A stretch of 64,000 bases of DNA from Pseudaminobacter soli (ex Li et al. 2025) (GCF_003012705.1 NZ_PXYL01000004.1:310001-374000); one strand, 5' to 3'; positions 26,689 to 35,722 are shown, counted from the first letter of the stretch. Program-made: numbers and translations. Notes: generated by a model from the letters alone, not told the origin.

Positions 26689-26948
26689 AAACTCTCCAAG
26701 CTTTGAGCCGAGCCCCTCAAGACTGTGTCCTGATTTAGGTCGTCAAGGCGTACATGAGCAAGAGGCGAATTGGCGCGGACGAAGCCAAAAGCAATACCCC
26801 CGCCTCACGTTAGGGAAACTGCGCGCGTCTGAGCCCATCCGGAAAGAACGGGTTGCCCTATCGGTCGCCTCGGCTACTTTCGCGAGAATGTTTTTTCCTT
26901 GCGGGCGTAACTGAGTACCCGCCGTGAATAGGATTGGGGAAGCACGCC

Positions 26949-28598
26949 ATGCTGCAAAGATGGCTCGTCGGGCTCTGGCGGTCCTATTCGGCGGTCGGCC
27001 TTCTGATGGGCACGCTGTTCTTCGCCGCCTCGCTGACGCCGTCGCTGTTGCCGCGCACCTTCATCACCCAGGGCGTCCTTTCAGGTGTCTCCATGGCCGC
27101 GGGCTATGGCGTGGGCCTGCTTTGCCTGCTTTTGTGGAACTATATGGAGCTGCCGCAGCTCCAGCCGCGCACCGGCAGGACAATCAAGATCGCGGCGGCA
27201 GTGGTCTGCGCGGGCATCGTCCTCCTTTTCCTGTGGCGAACGACCGAATGGCAGAATTCGATCCGGACGCTTATGCAGCTCGAGCCCGTCGACAGCGCCA
27301 ACCCAAGCAAGCTCGGCTTGATAGGCCTCGTCACCTTCATTGTGCTGATCGCGCTCGCGCGCCTGTTCCAGTGGATCTACCGCCGCGCGGCAACCTTCAC
27401 GAACCGCTTCGTGCCCAGGCGCATATCCAACGTCATTGGCTTTGCGATCGCCCTGCTTCTTTTCGCCAGCGTGGCCAACGGCGTGATCTTCCGTTTTGCG
27501 CTGCATGCCGCCGATTCGTCCTACAAGCGGCTCGATGCGCTGATCGAAGACGATATCCAGCCGCCGAGCGACCCCAGCAAGACCGGCAGCCGAGGTTCGC
27601 TGCTGCGCTGGGACGAGCTTGGCCGGATGGGGCGCAGCTACATCGCCCGGGGACCGAGCAAGCAGGACATCGAATCATTTTTGAAGCGCGAGGCGAAGGA
27701 GCCGATCCGGGTCTATGTGGGCTTGCGTTCGGCCGACACGGCGCAGGCGCGGGCAAAGCTAGCGCTGGAGGAGCTGAAGCGCGTCGGCGCCTTCGAACGC
27801 TCGGCGCTCGTCGTCGTCACGCCGACAGGCACAGGATGGGTCGACCCGGAAGCGGCCGACCCGCTTGAATATCTGCACGGCGGCGACATCGCCTCGGTGG
27901 CGGTGCAGTATTCCTATCTCGCCAGCTGGCTCGCCCTGCTGGTCGAGCCGGACTATGGCACCGAGACCTCGCGAGCCCTCTTCCTCGAAGTCTACGGCTA
28001 CTGGACGACGCTGCCGAAGGATCATCGCCCGAAACTCTATCTCTATGGCCTCAGCCTCGGCGCCTTGAGTTCCACCCAGTCATCCGAGCTTTTCGAGGTT
28101 CTCGGCGATCCCTATGACGGCGCGCTGTGGAGCGGGCCGCCTTTTTCCACGAGCCTGTGGCGCACCATCACCGACAATCGCAATCCCGGCTCGCCCCAGT
28201 GGCTGCCGCTTTTCCGCGACGGCTCTTATGTCCGCTTCACCGCGCAGAAGAACGCGCTCGACATTCCGAGCGCGCATTGGGGGCCGATGCGGGTTGTGTT
28301 CCTGCAATATGCGAGCGACCCGATCACCTTCTTCGAATACGCCTCGGCCTATCGCGAGCCGCAGTGGATGCATGCGCCGCGCGGGCCGGACGTGTCGCCG
28401 CAATTGAAGTGGTTCCCCATCGTGACCTTCCTGCAGCTGGGGCTCGACATGGCCATGGCGACCACTACGCCCATGGGCTACGGCCACGTTTATGCGCCGG
28501 AGCACTATATTGATGCATGGGTGGCAGTGATGGACGTAAAATGGAGCTCTGAGGAGATCGAGCGGTTGAAGCAGTTCTTCAGGCAGCGCCAACCCTGA
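26949..28598 (+). CDS. Membrane alpha/beta-hydrolase family protein (Abhydrolase_9 type)
   Basis: A 549-residue product. The N-terminal 210 residues hold about five membrane helices, including GLLMGTLFFAASLTPSLLPR. The C-terminal 330 residues form an alpha/beta-hydrolase domain with the nucleophile motif GLSLGALSS and a late His in GYGHVYAPEHY. This arrangement fits the paired Abhydrolase_9_N/Abhydrolase_9 family. GGGGAAG precedes ATG 26949, favoured over TTG 26934. The substrate is unknown; a lipid or ester at the inner membrane is plausible. Confidence 0.85.
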   Translation: MLQRWLVGLWRSYSAVGLLMGTLFFAASLTPSLLPRTFITQGVLSGVSMAAGYGVGLLCLLLWNYMELPQLQPRTGRTIKIAAAVVCAGIVLLFLWRTTEWQNSIRTLMQLEPVDSANPSKLGLIGLVTFIVLIALARLFQWIYRRAATFTNRFVPRRISNVIGFAIALLLFASVANGVIFRFALHAADSSYKRLDALIEDDIQPPSDPSKTGSRGSLLRWDELGRMGRSYIARGPSKQDIESFLKREAKEPIRVYVGLRSADTAQARAKLALEELKRVGAFERSALVVVTPTGTGWVDPEAADPLEYLHGGDIASVAVQYSYLASWLALLVEPDYGTETSRALFLEVYGYWTTLPKDHRPKLYLYGLSLGALSSTQSSELFEVLGDPYDGALWSGPPFSTSLWRTITDNRNPGSPQWLPLFRDGSYVRFTAQKNALDIPSAHWGPMRVVFLQYASDPITFFEYASAYREPQWMHAPRGPDVSPQLKWFPIVTFLQLGLDMAMATTTPMGYGHVYAPEHYIDAWVAVMDVKWSSEEIERLKQFFRQRQP

Positions 28599-28650
28599 CC
28601 TCTGTCGGCGGCTGTTTACATCGCCGGTTCAAATTGCGAGTCTTGCGCAC

Positions 28651-28881
28651 ATGATCGAACTAGTCCGCACCAACGACGCCGTCGTCATCTCCTTCATCGA
28701 ATCGCTGTTGCGCGACGCCGGCATCGAGTTCTTCATCGCCGACCAGAACATGAGCGTTCTGGACGGCTCGATCGGCGTGCTGCCCCGGCGCATCATGGTT
28801 TCCAACGACGACGCCGACGCCGCGCGGCGCCTGCTGACGGACGCCGGCTTCGCCAAGGAAATCCGCCGGGACCGTCCATGA
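28651..28881 (+). CDS. DUF2007 small protein
   Basis: A 76-residue protein beginning MIELVRTNDAVVISFIESLL, with the DADAARRLLTDAGF ending typical of DUF2007 (a predicted signal-transducing, ferredoxin-like fold). Its stop overlaps the start of the methyltransferase gene (ATGA at 28878-28881), so they form one translational unit. The function is unknown. Confidence 0.82.
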   Translation: MIELVRTNDAVVISFIESLLRDAGIEFFIADQNMSVLDGSIGVLPRRIMVSNDDADAARRLLTDAGFAKEIRRDRP

Positions 28882-29666
28882 CGATTGTCGAGCGCGAGCC
28901 TGCCGCCGCCCACACGACGGACGCCTTCCATCGGGGAAATTTCTGGCTGGTTCAGCCGCGCGACGCCGGCCATCGCGCAGGTATGGACGCGCTGATGCTG
29001 GCTGCCGCCGTGCCCTCCGACTTTCGCGGTCACCTGGCCGATTTCGGCGCCGGCGCCGGAGCGGCCGGGCTGGCCGTCGCCGCCCGCTGCCCGGAAGCCA
29101 AAGTCACGCTCGTCGAGCAGTCGCCCGAGATGGCGGATTTTGCGGCGCGCACGCTGGAGCACGAAGGCAATACACATCTCGGCGCCCGCGTCTCGCTTCT
29201 GGTCGCCGACGTGACGCTGACCGGCAAGGCGCGCGTCGAGGCCGGCCTTGCCCAGAATGCCTTCGACTTCGTCATCATGAACCCGCCCTTCAACACCGCC
29301 CGCGACCGCTCGACGCCCGATGAGCTGCGCCGCCAGGCGCATGTGATGGAGGACGGCCTGTTCGAAAGCTGGCTGCGCAGCGCCGCCGCCGTGGTGCGCC
29401 CGCGCGGCGGGCTCGCGCTGATCGCGCGGCCCCAGTCGCTGCCGCAGATTCTTCCCGCACTCGCCGGGCGCTTCGGCTCGGCCGAGATCATGCCGATCCA
29501 TCCGCGCGCTGACGCCGCCGCCATCCGCATCGTGCTGCGCGCCCGCAAGGGCGCGCGCGGCGCCCTTGCGCTTTGCCCGCCGCTGGTCCTTCATGAGCAC
29601 GGCCACAAGCTCTCGCCCCGCGCCGACGACATCAGCAACGGCCGGGCGTCGCTTTTCGGCGATTGA
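28878..29666 (+). CDS. tRNA1(Val) adenine-N6 methyltransferase-like (TrmN6 family)
   Basis: A 262-residue SAM-dependent N6-adenine methyltransferase. The SAM site is LADFGAGAGAAGLAVAAR, and the catalytic FDFVIMNPPFNT carries the NPPF motif of adenine-N6 enzymes. E. coli YfiC/TrmN6 modifies A37 of tRNA(Val); the same target here is inference. It is coupled by ATGA overlap to the DUF2007 gene. Confidence 0.87.
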   Translation: MTIVEREPAAAHTTDAFHRGNFWLVQPRDAGHRAGMDALMLAAAVPSDFRGHLADFGAGAGAAGLAVAARCPEAKVTLVEQSPEMADFAARTLEHEGNTHLGARVSLLVADVTLTGKARVEAGLAQNAFDFVIMNPPFNTARDRSTPDELRRQAHVMEDGLFESWLRSAAAVVRPRGGLALIARPQSLPQILPALAGRFGSAEIMPIHPRADAAAIRIVLRARKGARGALALCPPLVLHEHGHKLSPRADDISNGRASLFGD

Positions 29667-29729
29667 ATGCATTGCCGTTCGGGCGCGAATGCCTACATGC
29701 GAAAAAACATCGACCGGAGACAGACTTAA

Positions 29730-30593
29730 GTGAGACGACTGCTGAACCGCCTGCTGCCGAAATCCATGCGCTCGGAGGTGGTGACGATCCCGGTTGTCCG
29801 TCTCCACGGTGCCATCATGTCGGGCGGCGGCCCGTTCCGGCCGACCCTGTCGCTTGCCACGACAGCGGGCCTCATCGAAAAGGCCTTCGCCTTCCCCGAC
29901 GCACCGGCGGTCGCCATCTCGATCAATTCGCCAGGCGGCTCGCCCGTGCAGTCGCGCCTGATCTACAAGCGCATCCGCGACCTCGCCGCCGAGAAGAAGA
30001 AGAAGGTGCTGGTCTTCGTCGAGGATATCGCGGCCTCCGGCGGCTACATGATCGCGGTGGCGGGCGACGAGATCATCGCAGACCCCTCCTCCATCGTCGG
30101 CTCGATCGGCGTGATCTCCGCCTCCTTCGGCTTTCCCGAGCTGATGAAGAAGATCGGCGTCGAGCGCCGCGTCTACACGGCTGGCACCAACAAGGCCGTG
30201 CTCGACCCGTTCAAGCCGGAGAAGAAGGAAGACGTCGAGCGGCTGAAGGCGTTGCAACTCGATGTCCACGGCACCTTCATCGACATGGTCAAGGAACGTC
30301 GCGGCGCCAAGCTGAAGGACGATCCGGACCTCTTCACCGGGCTGTTCTGGTCGGGCAAGCGCGGCCTCGAACTCGGCCTCATCGACAATCTCGGCGACAT
30401 GCGCACGGTGTTGAAGGACCGCTTCGGCCCCAAGACGCAGTTGCGCCTCATTACGCCTTCGCGCGGCCTTTTCGGGCGCAAGCTCGGCGTGTTCGGCTCC
30501 AGCTTCTCGGCCGCAGACGTCGCATCGGCCGCCGCCAGCGGCCTGATCGATGCGGCAGAAGAGCGCGCGCTTTGGTCGCGGTTTGGGCTTTAA
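29730..30593 (+). CDS. S49-family signal-peptide peptidase-like protease
   Basis: A 287-residue single-domain S49 serine protease (SohB/SppA type). Ser103 lies in IAASGGYMIAVAGD and Lys155 in YTAGTNKAVLDPF as the expected catalytic dyad. The strand INSPGGSPVQS and the region SSIVGSIGVISA are family signatures. No clear N-terminal membrane anchor is seen, unlike classical SppA. The start is GTG 29730 behind GGAGA. It sits in a plus-strand gene run before ispE. Confidence 0.9.
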   Translation: MRRLLNRLLPKSMRSEVVTIPVVRLHGAIMSGGGPFRPTLSLATTAGLIEKAFAFPDAPAVAISINSPGGSPVQSRLIYKRIRDLAAEKKKKVLVFVEDIAASGGYMIAVAGDEIIADPSSIVGSIGVISASFGFPELMKKIGVERRVYTAGTNKAVLDPFKPEKKEDVERLKALQLDVHGTFIDMVKERRGAKLKDDPDLFTGLFWSGKRGLELGLIDNLGDMRTVLKDRFGPKTQLRLITPSRGLFGRKLGVFGSSFSAADVASAAASGLIDAAEERALWSRFGL

Positions 30594-30680
30594 AATTTGC
30601 CGGCAACGTGCCTATGATACCTCCCAGGCGCGCCTGAAAGGCCGCCGGGCAGCCCCATGGACAAGGGGAGAACAGGAAAG

Positions 30681-30866
30681 ATGCCACAACTAATCTTCTT
30701 CGCGCTCGTCGGCCTGGTGGCCTATTGGGGCTACCGCCACTTCCTCAGGGAAGCCGAACGGGTAACGGCGAAAATCCGTCGCACCGAGCGCCAGGCTGCC
30801 AACGGCACCATGGGCACGCTCGTGAAGGATCCCAAGACCGGTATTTACCACCTGGCCAAGGACTGA
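30681..30866 (+). CDS. Small single-span membrane protein
   Basis: A 61-residue product starting at ATG 30681 (MPQLIFFALVGLVAYWGYRH) behind AGGAAAG. One N-terminal membrane helix is followed by a charged segment and the end KDPKTGIYHLAKD. The latter is a recurrent ending of small conserved proteins of rhizobia next to ispE (recalled, not searched). It ends 10 bases before ispE. The function is unknown. Confidence 0.72.
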   Translation: MPQLIFFALVGLVAYWGYRHFLREAERVTAKIRRTERQAANGTMGTLVKDPKTGIYHLAKD

Positions 30867-30876
30867 GCGAAGCTCC

Positions 30877-31728
30877 GTGCATGCCCCCGCGCCCGCCGAA
30901 CATGCCCCGGCGAAGATTAATCTCGCACTGCATGTCACCGGCCGGCGCGCCGACGGTTATCACCTGCTCGAAAGCCTGGCAGTCTTCACCGAATTCGGCG
31001 ACCGCCTGACCGTCGCCCCGGCGGCGGAGGACAGCTTTGTCGTCACCGGCCCCTTCGCGGCGCATGTGCCGGTCGACGCCGGCAATCTCGTCATCCGCGC
31101 CCGCGACGCGCTGCGCGCCCTTGCTCCAGCTTCCGCGACACCCGTGGCGATTACGCTGGAAAAAAACCTGCCGATTGCCTCCGGCATCGGCGGCGGCTCG
31201 AGCGATGCAGCGGCGGCTTTGCGCGCGCTTTCGCGCCATTGGCGCATCGACGCCGATCTTGCCTCGCTCGGCCTAAAACTCGGCGCCGACGTGCCGATGT
31301 GCCTTTCCGCGCGGTCACTCGTCGCGCGCGGCATAGGCGAATTGCTGGAACCGGTTTCGCTTCCGTCGCTTCCGCTGGTTCTGGTCAATCCCGGCGTTGC
31401 CGTTTCGACGCCCGAGGTTTTTCGCGCGCTGGCAAACCGTGAGAACCCGGCGCTGCCGCCCCTGCCCGCAGCGCTCGAAGCCGCTTCCGTCGTGGACTGG
31501 CTGCGCACCACGCGCAACGACCTCGAAGCGCCGGCAAGGATGCTGGCGCCCATCATCGGCGACGCGCTCGACGCGCTCGACCGCTCGGGCGCTCAGTTCA
31601 CCCGCATGTCGGGCTCGGGCGCGACCTGCTTCGGCCTGTTCGACAGCCGCACCAAGGCGGATGCCGCAGCCGCCTCCATCCGCGCCGGCAGCCCCGGTTG
31701 GTTCGTCGCCGCGACAGCCACGGCCTAG
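30877..31728 (+). CDS. ispE: 4-diphosphocytidyl-2-C-methyl-D-erythritol kinase
   Basis: A GHMP-fold kinase phosphorylating CDP-ME at the 2-hydroxyl in the MEP isoprenoid pathway. The 283-residue product has PAKINLALHVTGRRADGYH at the N-terminus, the Gly-rich ATP loop PIASGIGGGSSDAAAALR, and MSGSGATCFGLF near the C-terminus. The start is GTG 30877. It provides isoprenoid units also used by IspB and UbiA in this window. Confidence 0.95.
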   Translation: MHAPAPAEHAPAKINLALHVTGRRADGYHLLESLAVFTEFGDRLTVAPAAEDSFVVTGPFAAHVPVDAGNLVIRARDALRALAPASATPVAITLEKNLPIASGIGGGSSDAAAALRALSRHWRIDADLASLGLKLGADVPMCLSARSLVARGIGELLEPVSLPSLPLVLVNPGVAVSTPEVFRALANRENPALPPLPAALEAASVVDWLRTTRNDLEAPARMLAPIIGDALDALDRSGAQFTRMSGSGATCFGLFDSRTKADAAAASIRAGSPGWFVAATATA

Positions 31729-31799
31729 CCATTTTCTTTCGTTGACGCCGCGCCCTGCTTGGGCACAGATCGGCTGAACAGCGAATAGCGGGAATTGCC

Positions 31800-32351
31800 A
31801 TGGCCGACGAAACACGCCCCTTCATTCCGGTCCGCATTGCGGTGCTGACGGTTTCCGACAGCCGCACGCTGGCCGACGACAAGTCCGGGCAGACGTTGGC
31901 CGACCGCATCACCGAGGCCGGCCATGTGCTGGCCGCGCGCGACATCGTCACCGACGACAAGGAAAAGATTCGCGAGCGCGTGCTGGGCTGGTCGCAGGAC
32001 AAGAACATCGACGTGGTCATCACCACCGGCGGCACCGGCTTCACCGGCCGCGACGTGACGCCTGAGGCGCTGGAGCCGATCTTCGAAAAGCGCATGGACG
32101 GCTTCTCGGAAGTGTTCCACCGCATCTCCTACGACAAGATCGGCACGTCCACCGTGCAGTCTCGCGCCACCGGCGGCGTGCTCAACGCCACCTTCGTTTT
32201 CGTGCTTCCCGGCTCGCCCGGCGCCTGCAAGGATGCCTGGGACGGCATTTTGAAAGCGCAGCTCGACTATCGCCACATGCCCTGCAACTTCGTGGAGATC
32301 ATGCCCCGTCTGGACGAGCACCTGCGGCGCAGCGGCGGCAAGAGCAGCTAG
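31800..32351 (+). CDS. moaB: Molybdenum cofactor biosynthesis protein B
   Basis: A 183-residue MoaB/Mog-type protein that adenylates molybdopterin (or a family variant). It has IAVLTVSDSRTLADDKSG at the start, the TTGGTGFTGRDVTPEAL motif for molybdopterin binding, and VFVLPGSPGACKDAW. It is a single-gene unit, with an intergenic palindrome downstream at 32400. Confidence 0.94.
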   Translation: MADETRPFIPVRIAVLTVSDSRTLADDKSGQTLADRITEAGHVLAARDIVTDDKEKIRERVLGWSQDKNIDVVITTGGTGFTGRDVTPEALEPIFEKRMDGFSEVFHRISYDKIGTSTVQSRATGGVLNATFVFVLPGSPGACKDAWDGILKAQLDYRHMPCNFVEIMPRLDEHLRRSGGKSS

Positions 32352-32399
32352 ATTCATTGGCGCCGATCGTCCTGCCATTGAGAGAGCTTTGCGCCAACC

Positions 32400-32446
32400 G
32401 CCCTCATCCTGAGGAGGCGGCGTGAGCCGCCGTCTCGAAGGACGCA
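32400..32446. repeat. Rhizobiales CCCTCATCCTGAGGAG palindromic repeat
   Basis: CCCTCATCCTGAGGAG is followed by GGCGGC-GTGA-GCCGCC (32416-32431) and GTCTCGAAGGACGC. This matches a widespread Hyphomicrobiales intergenic element, recalled as CCTCATCCTGAGGAGC..stem..TCTCGAAGGATG. It lies downstream of moaB and of the opposing glycosyltransferase gene. It may form a hairpin at transcript 3' ends. Confidence 0.7.
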
Positions 32447-32481
32447 CCAAAAACGTGCCCAGGATTTCAAAGCGCAGCCAA

Positions 32482-32988
32482 TTATTCAGGCTTGGCTATC
32501 CGGATTTCGGCTGGCAGACGCTTGGTCGCCAGCCCGCGCGCGACGGCTTCGGCATCGGCCGCGTGGCGCGACAGAGGCAGCGCCTGCGTCTTCCGTATCA
32601 GTAGCCCATCTATAAGTGCGCGGGTCGGCGCAAACAGCCGTGCGAACCATGGCATCTTGTCCACCCGCGAGCGCGAAAATCGGGCAGGCATGGCCATCGT
32701 CTCGACATGGTGCTCGACGGCTTCCGTCCACCCGTCCATCAGCCGCGCGCCGGGCTCGAGCAGCAGCAGCCAGTCGGACTTGGCCTGCTGCACGGCTGCG
32801 GCAATGCCTCCCTCGGCGAGATAATGGCATCCCGTTTCGTCGGCGATCTTGTGCGCCTCGTCCGATGGTCCGACGTCACAGACAATGACCTCGCGCACGA
32901 CTCCCGAAACGGCCGCACTGACCAGCGACGACAGCGTCCGCGCCAGCGCTTCCTCATTGTTGCGGGTTTCGATCAGAACCGACAGCAT
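32482..32988 (-). CDS. Short GT2-like glycosyltransferase-fold protein
   Basis: A 168-residue product starting MLSVLIETRNNEEALARTL, the first strand of a GT-A fold. It continues with EVIVCDVGPSDEAHKIADE and AKSDWLLLLEPGARLMDGW in place of the usual DxD region. It is shorter than catalytic family 2 enzymes (about 250 residues) and the DxD acidic pair is reduced to LEPG, so activity is doubtful. The ATG 32988 Shine-Dalgarno is weak. Confidence 0.75.
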   Translation of the reverse strand: MLSVLIETRNNEEALARTLSSLVSAAVSGVVREVIVCDVGPSDEAHKIADETGCHYLAEGGIAAAVQQAKSDWLLLLEPGARLMDGWTEAVEHHVETMAMPARFSRSRVDKMPWFARLFAPTRALIDGLLIRKTQALPLSRHAADAEAVARGLATKRLPAEIRIAKPE

Positions 32989-33502
32989 CGCTTTCGCTAG
33001 CCCAATATGCCGAAAAAGGCCATTGCGATTTGGATCTGCCTGGCGCCGAGTGGCCACTGACCCTGTTTCAGGCGCGCAAGGCCGGTGTGGATGAATTTGG
33101 TGGCGGCGTCATGCTAAGCAGTTGAAATCACTTGCGCCGAAAGAAAGTCGATAACCCTTTCATCCCCCACTTTTGCACTTCACGCATAATCATCCTCATC
33201 GGCCTCACCGGGAACACGGGTCATGAACCGGATGAGCGTGGAGGGCGACGATGTCCGGGCTGGTGGTGCTACGGTCGCACTGCTGGGTGATGAACCCCCA
33301 AGTCCGGGCCCAGGGTGTGGCTGGCCGCGCGAATGCGGAGGCGAACAAACCCAGGCAAGCGCATCGAACGGGCGGTCGAAGGGCCGCAAGATTTACCTAA
33401 ACGAGCGCGTCCGACGACCGCCCGTCTTCCCAACGCTCGTCCAAAGGCCAGACGCGAAAGCGGGCGTGGCGATGATGAAGCGCGTCAGCCACGCACCAAA
33501 TA
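32989..33502. other. Unexplained 514-base gap upstream of the SOS box
   Basis: No convincing gene is seen here. Open frames on both strands exist (about 70-107 codons) but have no family likeness, a weak start context and skewed composition. Short stems are visible: GTGC-N7-GCAC (33266-33280) and CTGGG...CCCAG (33283-33313). TCCGGGC occurs twice. A structured RNA or a decayed gene is possible. Confidence 0.4.
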
Positions 33503-33517
33503 GTTCTTGCTTTGTTC
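33503..33517 (+). promoter_or_regulatory. SOS (LexA) box, GTTC-N7-GTTC
   Basis: GTTCTTGCTTTGTTC is an exact match to the direct-repeat LexA box of alphaproteobacteria. It lies 74 bases before the radical SAM start. A possible -35 TTGCTT (33507-33512) overlaps the box, with TAGGAA (33530-33535) at 17-base spacing as a weak -10. LexA would thus occlude the promoter. Confidence 0.68.
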
Positions 33518-33591
33518 TCATTTCCGCAATAGGAATAGTTTCATGAACGGCACGAGTCGCCGGCCTTCGAAACCAGCCTGGAGACAGAGGA

Positions 33592-34743
33592 ATGGAACCG
33601 ATAGCACGCGCGGATGTGGCGGCTTTCCGGGACGGAGGTTCCGCCATGGCCAACGCAATCATTGACGATAGCGGCATCCGGATCGAAAGCGAACGCCGCC
33701 GGGGTCGCGCAGCCGGGATCAATCCGACCGGGCGCTTCGAGCCCGTCACCCGCCACGTCTTCGACGACGGCTGGAGCACCATCGAGGACCTGCCGCCCTT
33801 CAAGACAGAGGTGCAGACCGAGCGGCCGCGCACCATAATCACCCGCAACAGTTCGCCGGACATTTCCTTCGACCGGTCCATCAACCCTTATCGCGGTTGC
33901 GAGCATGGCTGCGTCTATTGCTTCGCCCGGCCCACCCACAGCTATATGGGCATGTCGCCCGGGCTCGATTTCGAGTCGAAACTGTTCGCCAAGCCCGATG
34001 CGGCCAAGCTGCTCGACAAGGAATTGTCGAAGGACGGCTACCAGCCGCGTACCATCGCCATCGGCACCAACACCGACCCCTACCAGCCCATCGAGAAGCA
34101 GTTTCGCATCATGCGCGAGATTCTCGAGGTGCTGGAGGCGCGCAAGCATCCCGTCGGCATCGTCACCAAGTCGGCGCTGGTGGTGCGCGACATCGACATC
34201 CTCTCGCGCATGGCCGAGCAGGGCTTGGCTAAAGTGGCGCTGTCGGTGACGACGCTCGACCGCATGATCGCGCGCACCATGGAGCCGCGCGCGGCAACGC
34301 CGACCCGCCGGCTCGAAGCGATCCGCCAGTTGAGCGACGCTGGCATCCCGGTCGGGGTCATGGTTGCGCCGATCATCCCCGGGCTGACCGATCCCGAGAT
34401 CGAGCGCATCCTCGATTCGGCACGGGCTGCGGGCGCCACCGAAGCCGGCTACGTCATCCTGCGGCTGCCGCTCGAAGTCAGCCCGATCTTCAAGGACTGG
34501 CTGCTGCGTCACTACCCCGATCGCTATCGGCACGTGATGTCGCTGGTGCGCTCGATGCGCGACGGCAAGGACTACGATTCGGAATGGGGCAAGCGCATGA
34601 AGGGCGCCGGCCCTTACGCCTGGCAGATCGGCCGCCGCTTCGAGATCACCGCGCGCAAACTTGGCATGAACGTGAAGCACCATCTGCGCAACGACCTGTT
34701 CGTGGCGGCCGAGAAGCGGCACGAGCAATTGATGCTGCTTTGA
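33592..34743 (+). CDS. PA0069-family radical SAM protein
   Basis: A 383-residue radical SAM enzyme. The [4Fe-4S] motif CX3CX2C is in RGCEHGCVYCFARPTH. IGTNTDPYQPIEK and VMVAPIIPGLTD belong to the barrel that resembles SplB (spore photoproduct lyase), hence the frequent label DNA repair photolyase. The real reaction is not known. ATG 33592 follows GGAGACAGAGGA. A LexA box lies upstream and rnhB downstream, which supports a nucleic-acid role by inference. Confidence 0.92.
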   Translation: MEPIARADVAAFRDGGSAMANAIIDDSGIRIESERRRGRAAGINPTGRFEPVTRHVFDDGWSTIEDLPPFKTEVQTERPRTIITRNSSPDISFDRSINPYRGCEHGCVYCFARPTHSYMGMSPGLDFESKLFAKPDAAKLLDKELSKDGYQPRTIAIGTNTDPYQPIEKQFRIMREILEVLEARKHPVGIVTKSALVVRDIDILSRMAEQGLAKVALSVTTLDRMIARTMEPRAATPTRRLEAIRQLSDAGIPVGVMVAPIIPGLTDPEIERILDSARAAGATEAGYVILRLPLEVSPIFKDWLLRHYPDRYRHVMSLVRSMRDGKDYDSEWGKRMKGAGPYAWQIGRRFEITARKLGMNVKHHLRNDLFVAAEKRHEQLMLL

Positions 34744-34876
34744 CGAACCCGCCCGGGCCGCCTCCCGGCCCAGGCGAAAGTGTATTCCGTCCGGCCTTTC
34801 CCCAACCCGCCCGACGGTGCCCTTCCCGGCCTCCGCCCCAATGGGCCCGGAAGGACTTGCGGAGAATCGGGCCTGA

Positions 34877-34892
34877 TGCGACCATTGTCGCA
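34877..34892. other. Dyad directly before the rnhB start codon
   Basis: TGCGAC-CATT-GTCGCA is a perfect 6-bp dyad ending 2 bases before ATG 34895, where a Shine-Dalgarno is expected but absent. The nearest purine run, GCGGAG, lies more than 25 bases upstream. It could be an operator or an mRNA hairpin limiting initiation. Confidence 0.45.
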
Positions 34893-34894
34893 CT

Positions 34895-35587
34895 ATGGCT
34901 CGCCAGCGTCCCGATTCTCCGCCCCTCTTCGAAATCGTCGAACGTCCCGATTTCTCCGTCGAGAAGCGCGCGATCAAGCGTGGGCAGTGGCCGGTCGCCG
35001 GCCTGGACGAAGCCGGGCGCGGCCCCCTTGCGGGCCCCGTGGTTGCCGCCGCCGTGGTGCTCGACCCCAAGCGCATCCCCACCGGCCTCGACGATTCAAA
35101 ACGCCTTACCTTTGCCCAGCGCGAAGACCTTTTCGCCGAGATCCTCGGCACCGCTCTCGGTGTCGCCATGTCCTCCGTCTGCGCCGAAGGCATCGACCGC
35201 AGCGACATCCGCAAGGCGAGCCTGGAGGCCATGCGCCGCGCGCTCATCGGCTTGCCGCTAGCGCCCAAGCTTGCGCTTGCCGACGGCCGCGACGTGCCGC
35301 CCGGCCTGCCCTGCCCTGGCGAAGCTCTGGTGAAAGGCGACCAGCGTTCGCAATCCATCGCCGCCGCCTCCATCGTCGCCAAGGTCATGCGCGACCGCAT
35401 GATGGCCGGCTGCGGCCAGATCGATGCACGCTACGGTTTTGAAATCCACATGGGCTACGCCACCGCCCGCCACCGCGCGGCCATTACCGCCCATGGCGCA
35501 GTCACGCGCTGGCACCGCATGTCGTTCTCGCCATTCCGGCTGGGCGGCGAGGAAGCGATTCCCGCGGACGACAACGAGCTGCTCTGA
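34895..35587 (+). CDS. rnhB: Ribonuclease HII
   Basis: Cleaves the RNA strand at single ribonucleotides in DNA. The 230-residue product has the active-site strand [17 protein letters not shown] (Asp, Glu), [34 protein letters not shown] and [12 protein letters not shown]. The N-terminal 30 residues form the extension usual in rhizobia. The start is ATG 34895; the ribosome site is unusual because a dyad precedes it. It is convergent with the F0 operon. Confidence 0.96.
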   Translation: MARQRPDSPPLFEIVERPDFSVEKRAIKRGQWPVAGLDEAGRGPLAGPVVAAAVVLDPKRIPTGLDDSKRLTFAQREDLFAEILGTALGVAMSSVCAEGIDRSDIRKASLEAMRRALIGLPLAPKLALADGRDVPPGLPCPGEALVKGDQRSQSIAAASIVAKVMRDRMMAGCGQIDARYGFEIHMGYATARHRAAITAHGAVTRWHRMSFSPFRLGGEEAIPADDNELL

Positions 35588-35722
35588 AGACTCATCCGAC
35601 GCTGCGCTTCTGGCCAGTGCTTAGACGTGGACCACCAGGAGAGCTTCCTGAGCCCTCCATCGCCTTTGCGCATAAGGTCTTCGCTGAGGCTACCTGTGGA
35701 GACCCGGCACGAAACCCCGGGC

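Noticed and set aside
33223-33546. A 107-codon plus-strand ORF before the radical SAM gene
   Set aside because: No ribosome site, no family likeness, and it runs through the SOS box and promoter region.
33541-35400. A minus-strand open frame of 619 codons opposite the radical SAM gene and rnhB
   Set aside because: Both plus-strand genes carry catalytic motifs; the antisense frame is low-complexity Ser/Arg/Ala and has none.
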